DNA of 64,000 nucleotides from Saccharicrinis sp963663905 (GTDB lineage: Bacteria; Bacteroidota; Bacteroidia; Bacteroidales; Marinilabiliaceae), in the NCBI GenBank assembly GCA_963663905.2, contig OY760657.1:3410001-3474000 (forward strand), read 5' to 3'. Each line of letters opens with the position of its first letter. Position 1 is the stretch's first letter. The notes under the pieces are model-generated. The model was not told the DNA's origin, searched no databases, and worked only from the letters and a program-made list of their open reading frames with translations. This document shows positions 58,007 through 64,000 of the stretch, piece after piece. The translations under genes were made by a program, and so were the position numbers.

Positions 58007-58933
58007 TTACATTAACTTAATTGAAAACTTCTTTAATCGTTCATCCAACATATGATTTGGTATGATTGATTTTATCGTATCCGCAACAGCATTAATCATT
58101 TTTTCTTTAATGAAGTTATTTTTTATAACAACTGAGATTTCTCTGATAGCAGGGGGATTGTTAATCTCTCTAACATTTATTTGCTGATCTTCGGTTAAAA
58201 AATCCATATGTAATTCCGGAATTACAGAATACCCTCCGTTGATATCCACTATTCTTACTAAAGTATCAATACTTCCAGCCTCAAATGTATGATTATAGGG
58301 TAATGATCGCTGACAGAAATTAAATATCTGATCTCGCAAGCAATGGCCTTCTTCAAGTATCCATAAATTATCCTGAGGTAAATTTGTAGCCGATAGTGGA
58401 ACATCCCTTAATGGATGATCTTTTGAAAAATAGGCTAAAAACTTTTCATAATACAATGGTATTTCAAAAAACTCTTCCTCTTCTAAAGGCGTTGCAGCAA
58501 TAAACATATCAACACTCTCCCTCTTTAAAGCCTGAATCAATGTTTCCGTATTCATCTCTGAAATGATTAATTGGATTTCAGGATAATTGACTTTAAAATT
58601 TTTGATAAACTGAGGAATCAGATAAGGCGATAACGTTGGAATAACCCCTATACGTAATGGTCCTGATAGAACTTCTGTTTCATCAACTATAACCTGCTTT
58701 ACTTTATTTAGTTCTCTTAGTGTAGCTTCCGCCTGATTTATAATTCTTAATCCAATTTCGGTGGGTTCTATAGGATGCTTACTCCTATCAAATATGGATA
58801 CATCTAATTCATTCTCTAATTTTTGAATCATCATACTTAATGTAGGCTGAGTAACACCGCATTCTTTTGATGCTGTAACAAAATGTCTGAATTTATTTAA
58901 GGCAACAATATACTCTAACTGCTGAATAGTCAT
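58007..58933 (-). CDS. oxyR: LysR-family regulator, OxyR-type
   Basis: 308 residues. The N-terminal winged helix-turn-helix (MTIQQLEYIVALNKFRHFVTASKECGVTQPTLSMMIQKLENELDVSIFDR) is standard LysR; the effector domain spans about 90-300. OxyR redox cysteines are expected near residues 199-208; here HCLRDQIFNFCQRS supplies two Cys separated by eight residues, compatible with peroxide sensing. It is divergent from ahpC-ahpF and shares their regulatory region. OxyR activates peroxide-defence genes. Confidence 0.9.
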   Translation of the reverse strand: MTIQQLEYIVALNKFRHFVTASKECGVTQPTLSMMIQKLENELDVSIFDRSKHPIEPTEIGLRIINQAEATLRELNKVKQVIVDETEVLSGPLRIGVIPTLSPYLIPQFIKNFKVNYPEIQLIISEMNTETLIQALKRESVDMFIAATPLEEEEFFEIPLYYEKFLAYFSKDHPLRDVPLSATNLPQDNLWILEEGHCLRDQIFNFCQRSLPYNHTFEAGSIDTLVRIVDINGGYSVIPELHMDFLTEDQQINVREINNPPAIREISVVIKNNFIKEKMINAVADTIKSIIPNHMLDERLKKFSIKLM

Positions 58934-58954
58934 GACTTATAGTTTTTATTTATA

Positions 58955-59005
58955 CAAATATAGATAATATCTGTTTGATTTATATCAAGCACCACCCTAC
59001 ATTTG
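58955..59005. promoter_or_regulatory. Divergent oxyR/ahpC promoter region with overlapping dyads
   Basis: For ahpC: TTTG (58974-58977) with 20 bases to TACATTTG (58998-59005), an exact -33/-7 match. For oxyR on the minus strand: TATATTTG (plus-strand CAAATATA, 58955-58962). Two dyads lie between and over them: AGATAATATCT (58962-58972) and TTGAT…ATCAA (58975-58988). These are suited to binding by the OxyR-type regulator. Confidence 0.7.
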
Positions 59006-59052
59006 TATCAGAAACAAAAGAAAAAAGTTTAACAAATAAAAAATTTAAAACT

Positions 59053-59616
59053 ATGTCACAAATTGGAAAAGAAGTAGTAGACTTTAAAGTTCAAGCTTAC
59101 GCAAACGAAAAATTCGAAACTGTATCAAAAGAAGATACTTTAGGAAAATGGGCAATCTATTTTTTCTATCCGGCAGACTTTACATTTGTTTGTCCAACAG
59201 AACTAGAAGACCTTGCTAACAGTTATGATGAGTTTAAAGCTACTGGTACAGAAATTTATTCAGTTTCTACAGATTCACACTTCGTTCATAAGGCATGGCA
59301 TGATGCTAGCGAAACTATTAAAAAGATTAAATATCCAATGCTTGCTGATCCAACAGGTGTTCTTTCAAGAGGCTTTGATGTAATGATTGAAGAAGATGGT
59401 ATGGCGGAAAGAGGAACTTTCATTGTAAATCCTGCTGGTGAAATCGTTTCTTACGAAGTAGTTGCTGGAAACGTTGGTAGAAATGCTGAAGAATTATTAA
59501 GAAAATTAAAAGCACTTCAATTCGTAGCAGAACATCCATCAGAAGTATGCCCTGCTAAATGGAAAGAAGGTGCTGAAACATTAAAACCAAGTATTGATCT
59601 TGTAGGTGTTATTTAA
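59053..59616 (+). CDS. ahpC: Alkyl hydroperoxide reductase subunit C (peroxiredoxin)
   Basis: 187 residues from ATG 59053 (MSQIGKEVVDFKVQAY); an in-frame upstream start is not credible because it would overlap the promoter. This typical 2-Cys peroxiredoxin has the peroxidatic Cys in FTFVCPTELEDL and the resolving Cys in SEVCPAKWKEG near the C-terminus. It reduces hydrogen peroxide and organic peroxides in the cytoplasm, using electrons from AhpF encoded 58 bases downstream. Expression is predicted to be peroxide-inducible through the divergent OxyR. Confidence 0.98.
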   Translation: MSQIGKEVVDFKVQAYANEKFETVSKEDTLGKWAIYFFYPADFTFVCPTELEDLANSYDEFKATGTEIYSVSTDSHFVHKAWHDASETIKKIKYPMLADPTGVLSRGFDVMIEEDGMAERGTFIVNPAGEIVSYEVVAGNVGRNAEELLRKLKALQFVAEHPSEVCPAKWKEGAETLKPSIDLVGVI

Positions 59617-59674
59617 TTCATAAAAAATTATTAATCCCAAGGGAGAGTTCATCTCTCCCTAAAAATTTAAAGAC

Positions 59675-61237
59675 ATGTTAGAACAAGCTATAAAAGACCA
59701 GTTAAAAACCGTATTTGGAACATTAAAAAGTAATTTTTCATTTGCAGTAGAAGTTGCAGATAACCATTCACAAAAAAAAGAACTTATTGAATTACTAACT
59801 GACGTGGCTTCATGTTCAGATAAGCTCTCTGTAGAAGAAAATAATGGAACAGATCTTTCTTTCATAATAAAAAAAGACAATCAGCCTTTGAATATCAAGT
59901 TCAGAGCTGTTCCAACTGGTCATGAGTTTTCATCTTTATTGGCAGCAATTCTTAATGCTGATGGCATTGGAAAAAATTTACCTGATGAATTAATTACTGC
60001 AAAAATTAAAAGTTTAAAAGGGCCAATAGAACTCAAAAGCTATATTTCTTTAACATGTACAAATTGTCCTGAAGTAGTTCAGGCTTTAAATGTAATGGCG
60101 CTTTTAAATCCTGATATTAAGCATACTATTATTGATGGATCCATTAATCAAAGTGAAGTAGATGAATTAAAAATTCAGGCAGTACCTACTGTATTTGCTA
60201 ATGGAGAATTATTACATGTAGGGCGATCTTCATTAGGAGAATTAATAAGTAAGATTGAAAAACAAGTTGGTACAGAGAATCTAACAGAGTCTATTACTGT
60301 TAATAAGGAATATGATGTTGCGGTAGTTGGAGGTGGTCCTGCTGGTGTTTCTGCAGCCATCTATTCTGCTAGAAAAGGTTTTTCGGTAGCTCTTATTGCT
60401 GAAAAAGTTGGAGGTCAGGTAACCGAAACTGTATCTATAGAAAATATGATTTCAGTTCCACAAACTACCGGATCAAAACTTTCTTCAGATTTAATGAAAC
60501 ATTTACGTGAGTATCCTATCGATATTTTAGAAAACCGTTTGGTTGAAAAAGTTGATATTGTTGATGGATATAAGCAATTAAAAACAACTTTAGGAGAAGT
60601 AATCACCACTCCTGCAATGATTATTGCAACAGGAGCCAGTTGGAGGAAACTTGGTGTTCCTGGAGAGGATCAATATATTGGATCCGGAGTTGCATTTTGT
60701 ACTCACTGTGATGGTCCATTCTATAAGAATAAAAAAGTTGTAGTTATTGGCGGAGGTAATTCAGGTCTTGAAGCGGCTATTGATCTATCGTCAATAGCAT
60801 CTGAAGTAACGGTATTTGAGTTTATGGATGAACTTAAGGGCGATCAGGTTTTACAAGATAAATTGAAAACAAAATCGAATGTAAAAATCCTAACTGGTAT
60901 TGAAACTAGAAATATTGAAGGTGATGGTTCAAAAGTAACAGGTATTCAATATAAAGTCAGAAGTACGGGTGAAGAAAATAAATTGGTTATTGACGGAGTA
61001 TTTGTTCAGATTGGATTAAAACCAAACAGTCAGGTTTTTAGTGAAGTGGTTAATACTAATCGCATGGGCGAAATAGAAATTGACGCCGCCTGTAGAACAA
61101 GTAAACCAGGTATTTATGCAGCAGGAGATGTTTCTGTTGTTCCCTACAAACAAATAGTTGTAGCAATGGGAGAAGGTTCAAAAGCGGCCTTATCAGCTTT
61201 TGAAGATAATATTAAGAATCTTCAATTAGCAAATTAA
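59675..61237 (+). CDS. ahpF: Alkyl hydroperoxide reductase subunit F
   Basis: 520 residues, normal for AhpF. The N-terminal double-thioredoxin domain (about 1-200) has the CxxC TCTNCPEVVQAL. The flavoprotein part has an FAD-binding VGGGPAGVSAAIYSAR, the redox CxxC in AFCTHCDGPFYKNK, the NAD(P)H-binding VVIGGGNSGLEAAIDL, and the C-terminal FAD motif GIYAAGDVS. It passes electrons from NADH to AhpC. A terminator follows at 61266. Confidence 0.98.
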   Translation: MLEQAIKDQLKTVFGTLKSNFSFAVEVADNHSQKKELIELLTDVASCSDKLSVEENNGTDLSFIIKKDNQPLNIKFRAVPTGHEFSSLLAAILNADGIGKNLPDELITAKIKSLKGPIELKSYISLTCTNCPEVVQALNVMALLNPDIKHTIIDGSINQSEVDELKIQAVPTVFANGELLHVGRSSLGELISKIEKQVGTENLTESITVNKEYDVAVVGGGPAGVSAAIYSARKGFSVALIAEKVGGQVTETVSIENMISVPQTTGSKLSSDLMKHLREYPIDILENRLVEKVDIVDGYKQLKTTLGEVITTPAMIIATGASWRKLGVPGEDQYIGSGVAFCTHCDGPFYKNKKVVVIGGGNSGLEAAIDLSSIASEVTVFEFMDELKGDQVLQDKLKTKSNVKILTGIETRNIEGDGSKVTGIQYKVRSTGEENKLVIDGVFVQIGLKPNSQVFSEVVNTNRMGEIEIDAACRTSKPGIYAAGDVSVVPYKQIVVAMGEGSKAALSAFEDNIKNLQLAN

Positions 61238-61265
61238 AAGTTAAAACATTTACCATACTATATAA

Positions 61266-61303
61266 AAAAGGAAGCTATCAATTTCCCCCGATAGCTTCCT
61301 TTT
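61266..61303. terminator. Bidirectional terminator between ahpF and the C1 peptidase
   Basis: AAAAGGAAGCTATC (61266-61279) and GATAGCTTCCTTTT (61290-61303) form a 14-bp perfect stem with a 10-base loop, between convergent genes. Confidence 0.93.
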
Positions 61304-61308
61304 ATTTA

Positions 61309-62568
61309 TTATTTAAACTTCTTAATAATATCTTTTACCGCATCTTTATGAATGGTAAATCCCATCATTTTAAGCTTTATATAATCTTCGTGGAAAAAGT
61401 AATATCCAAATTTAGGATCACTCTCTCCTACATTACGTGAACCGGAACTGGAATCTTTAATTAAATACCAATCTTTACCTGTTCCCTTATAGTTTTCTAA
61501 ATAGCCAACCAAATGCATACCATGATCATCAGTTGTGGTTTCATTTGAAAATCTGAATTGACGAGCATCTTCATTAATATACTCAGATGGAATATCATAA
61601 TCCGGAATTATAGCACAATTGGTTTCTCTGCTAAACCCAGTCTCAGAAACATCACCACCAATACTTAACGTATATCCCTTTTTTACTGCATTTTTTATGG
61701 TTTTCATAAAATCATCTAAAGGAATGTTATAATAATCCTTACTATGCCACCAGTTATCAGGCACTTTATATTCAACTAATTGCCAATATGGCTCCTGCTT
61801 ATACGAAAGAATTTCTACATAATCATCTGGATTTAATTTTAGATAATCATTCAAATAAGATTTTGGATCATACGATTTTCCATCAACAGTAAATGAAGTT
61901 GGAGGAACACCTATATAATGATTCATGATAGATTTGATTGTTTCTAAACCAAACTCAATATTCCATGCATTGCTTTCTTTTAATGAAACTAAGAATGCTT
62001 TCATTTCTTCAAACATCTTTGCATGAGTATGAAACTTTCTGCTGTCAATTAATCCTGTATATTCATTTTTAGGAACAGTTCCATATTCCTTCATAATACG
62101 AGCAACAGCATTACCTTCTGAACCTTCATCAAAATTAGAGTCTCCTCGTTTTTCAATAAAACGTCTGGCCTTTTCTACATACTCCCAATAAACAGTATAA
62201 AGCTCTGATATTTCAACTTTCTTACCGGTTAATCTTAATACTTCAGTTTCGTAAAATGAAGTTGTCGAAAAACACCAGCAAGTACCGGTATTTCCTTGCG
62301 ATTCTACATTTTGACACCAGGCTGTTGTATACAAAGAGGGATCATTGGGTAAATCCATTTCTGACTGATCCATAATGAATCTTGTATATGCATTCTTATC
62401 CTCATTTTCTAATGAATCATTAACTGCATTTACATCTTTTAAAATAGATTCATAATAGAAACCTTTTCCTTTTTCTATAATCTGAATTTTTGCTTTATCC
62501 TTATTGCTTTGTGCATTCAATGATGACACAACTACGAAAAAGCTTAATGTTAGTAATTGTTTAAACAT
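61309..62568 (-). CDS. Secreted C1-family cysteine peptidase (bleomycin hydrolase/PepC-like)
   Basis: 419 residues. After a signal peptide (LLTLSFFVVVSSLNAQ) comes a papain-fold aminopeptidase of the PepC/bleomycin hydrolase kind: SQGNTGTCWCFSTTSFYETE (catalytic Cys in GTCWCF, oxyanion Gln in SQGN), EISELYTVYWEYVEKA, and TTDDHGMHLVGYLEN (catalytic His). Where most C1 peptidases have the catalytic Asn in a NSWG-type motif, this protein has YLIKDSSSGS, an Asp. Substrate probably peptides outside the cytoplasm. Monocistronic, with a terminator behind it. Confidence 0.9.
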   Translation of the reverse strand: MFKQLLTLSFFVVVSSLNAQSNKDKAKIQIIEKGKGFYYESILKDVNAVNDSLENEDKNAYTRFIMDQSEMDLPNDPSLYTTAWCQNVESQGNTGTCWCFSTTSFYETEVLRLTGKKVEISELYTVYWEYVEKARRFIEKRGDSNFDEGSEGNAVARIMKEYGTVPKNEYTGLIDSRKFHTHAKMFEEMKAFLVSLKESNAWNIEFGLETIKSIMNHYIGVPPTSFTVDGKSYDPKSYLNDYLKLNPDDYVEILSYKQEPYWQLVEYKVPDNWWHSKDYYNIPLDDFMKTIKNAVKKGYTLSIGGDVSETGFSRETNCAIIPDYDIPSEYINEDARQFRFSNETTTDDHGMHLVGYLENYKGTGKDWYLIKDSSSGSRNVGESDPKFGYYFFHEDYIKLKMMGFTIHKDAVKDIIKKFK

Positions 62569-62779
62569 AATTCTTTATTTTATTGTAATAACATCAAATT
62601 TTCTTTTGTTTTTATAAACTTACCCCTATAAAAACAGCCATAAAAGTAGAATTAAATACTTTTATATAAATTGATCAATAACAGGTTTTAAGTATTTTAA
62701 CACCAATTTTATTATCAAATACTTCCATTTCTCTATCAATGCTATATTTTTGTCCTCAAATCAAAATATAAACTTCCAG

Positions 62780-63073
62780 ATGGAATATATTGAATATGAT
62801 ATCAAACAAATAATTAATGAAAAACTCAAAGGTTCTATTATCCATAATAGTGTTGAGTTGAACTGTGAATTATTTGGTACTGATCTCAATAATGTATATG
62901 ATAGTTATATTTATTATAGTAATGAAGTGGATGGAATAATTGATGTGTATGCTGATTTTAATTGTACCATTATTGATGGTTATGACGAAAGACCTACCAG
63001 AGGTAGTTTTAAAGGAAAATTTATTCTCGACTATAAAAGTTTCATAGAAGATAGTTGCGAAGTTAGTATCTAG
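62780..63073 (+). CDS. Small acidic protein, unknown
   Basis: About 97 residues from ATG 62780 (MEYIEYDIKQIINEKLKG); the open frame extends back to a TTG at 62750. It is acidic and beta-rich, with no signal peptide or membrane segment: SVELNCELFGTDL, IDVYADFNCTIIDG and RGSFKGKFILDY. I do not recognise the family. It precedes the FAD oxidoreductase by about 155 bases on the same strand. Confidence 0.6.
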   Translation: MEYIEYDIKQIINEKLKGSIIHNSVELNCELFGTDLNNVYDSYIYYSNEVDGIIDVYADFNCTIIDGYDERPTRGSFKGKFILDYKSFIEDSCEVSI

Positions 63074-63228
63074 TAATAAATTGATACCTCAATTTTAAAT
63101 GATATACTTTTAATTTTATTCGCTGCTATTTTCACTTCATTAAAAATTACTGAATACATTATAATACTCAAAACAATTTTCTTATTGCTATGTTCCTGTA
63201 ACATTAAAACTCACTTAAAAAGAGAAAA

Positions 63229-64000
63229 TTGAACATACTCATAGTTGGACAAGGATTAGCAGGAACGATAGTATCATTTAAATTAATTCAAAAAGGACAT
63301 TCTGTAACAGTTATTGATGATCCTTCTTTTCAAAAATCTTCTTTAGTCGCAGGTGGCATGGTAAATCCCATTGTTTTCAGAAGATTGACAAAATCATGGA
63401 TGATTGATGAATTATACCCTGAGTTTATTAAAACATGTTATGATTTAGAATCCTTTTTAGAAACTAAACTCTTTCATCAAAAACCTATCTATAAAATATT
63501 TGGAAAGGATGAAGATAAATTTTGGCAAAAAAAATTTTGGGATAATGAATTAGACAAGTATATTAATGAACAACCTCAATATTCTCCTATATCTAATTTC
63601 ATAAATACGCCATTTGGCTATGGTATCGTAAAAGAAGGAGGTTGGTTTGATATACAGACCCTAATCAATACATTTAAAAATTATTTATCCCAAAATTCAT
63701 CATTGGCTGAAACTCATTTCAATATATCCACAGACCTACAATTCAAATCTGGCAAGATTTTATGGAAAAAAAATTCTTATGATAAAGTAATCCTGTGTAC
63801 TGGAAGTTATTGTGCTAATAACAATTACTTTGACAAAGTAAAGTTTAAAAATACATTAGGCGAGGTCCTTACTTTTAAAAGCAAGGATTATAATGGGAAC
63901 AATATTGTCTCAAAAAACATTTTCATCTTACCTGTTCATGAGCAAAAATATAAAACAGGTTCAACTTTTAGCTGGGATTACACAGATATAACTCCAACAG
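63229..64000 (+). CDS. FAD-dependent oxidoreductase, DAO family (5' part)
   Basis: It begins with TTG at 63229 after AAAAAGAGAAAA and runs off the right edge; about 257 residues visible. The N-terminal Rossmann motif is NILIVGQGLAGTIVSFKLIQ followed by GHSVTVIDD, and a GGMVNPIVFRR block follows, as in D-amino-acid oxidase-like and MnmC-C-like flavoproteins. KVILCTGSY is a later FAD-contact strand. Substrate unknown. The C-terminal half is outside the window. Confidence 0.88.
   Translation, partial: MNILIVGQGLAGTIVSFKLIQKGHSVTVIDDPSFQKSSLVAGGMVNPIVFRRLTKSWMIDELYPEFIKTCYDLESFLETKLFHQKPIYKIFGKDEDKFWQKKFWDNELDKYINEQPQYSPISNFINTPFGYGIVKEGGWFDIQTLINTFKNYLSQNSSLAETHFNISTDLQFKSGKILWKKNSYDKVILCTGSYCANNNYFDKVKFKNTLGEVLTFKSKDYNGNNIVSKNIFILPVHEQKYKTGSTFSWDYTDITPT

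Noticed and set aside
58975..59052. N-terminal extension of ahpC
   Set aside because: It would be translated through the -7 box; AhpC proteins start at the MSQIGKE position.
1..64000. CRISPR arrays, tRNA genes, insertion sequences or prophage
   Set aside because: No regularly spaced repeats, no cloverleaf-like sequences and no transposase, integrase or phage genes were recognised. I may have missed a tRNA in a gap.

Overview
The window is chromosomal DNA from a member of the Bacteroidota, with low G+C and long AT-rich intergenic stretches. The phylum is clear from several features: type IX secretion (PorP/SprF and a gliding-motility-type C-terminal sorting domain), GldF/GldG, a SusC/SusD locus with ECF sigma and FecR anti-sigma factors, and Bacteroidota -7 boxes of the TAnnTTTG type. 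Rubrerythrin, an OxyR-AhpC-AhpF module, a ferritin-VIT1 membrane protein and xylose use suggest a facultative or micro-aerobic, probably aquatic, organism (Marinilabiliales-like). That placement is an inference. I see no tRNA, rRNA, CRISPR array, prophage or insertion sequence.

Layout. 1-7700 (minus): a giant secreted multi-Ig adhesin with a type-B T9SS tail, followed by its PorP/SprF partner. The adhesin has an apparent one-base deletion near its 5' end. 8186-13019 (minus): a five-gene envelope operon (FtsX/MacB-type permease, Bax-like glucosaminidase, NodB deacetylase, anchored unknown protein, small membrane protein). 13257-19077: aconitase, a small membrane protein, an unusual inverted-repeat element, and pheT. 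19078-23857 (plus): surE, a 98-aa membrane protein, lpxB, gldF and gldG. 24057-32738: dnaN, rubrerythrin, a TPR protein, a long-chain acyl-CoA ligase, an outer-membrane barrel with a basic tail, and uvrB. 32764-38255 (minus): a D-xylose operon xylB-xylA-sugar porter-ROK kinase. 38463-39044: a decayed barrel-like gene.

39110-52146 (minus) is the main accessory locus: ECF sigma, FecR, SusC with an N-terminal STN domain, SusD, a DUF4843 lipoprotein, a PKD-like lipoprotein, two TlpA-type thioredoxins, a trypsin-like protease and an SGNH lipoprotein. There is no glycoside hydrolase, so peptide or protein-derived cargo is more plausible than glycan. 52418-61237 holds an ArsC-like/MDP-1/MbfA-like cluster, trhO, a DMT exporter, an esterase, a GNAT, and a divergent OxyR-type regulator with ahpC-ahpF. 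The intergenic region of that last pair carries overlapping dyads on a consensus promoter. The window ends with a C1 peptidase, a small unknown protein and the start of an FAD oxidoreductase.

The most notable items are the nested higher-order repeat of the adhesin (a 12-module superunit containing a duplicated 4-module cassette), its frameshift, a structured-looking leader upstream of it, the roughly 230-bp inverted-repeat element at 16006-16236, the thioredoxin/protease-equipped SusCD locus, and the barrel pseudogene beside the xylose operon. I found nothing I would confidently call a wholly new system.
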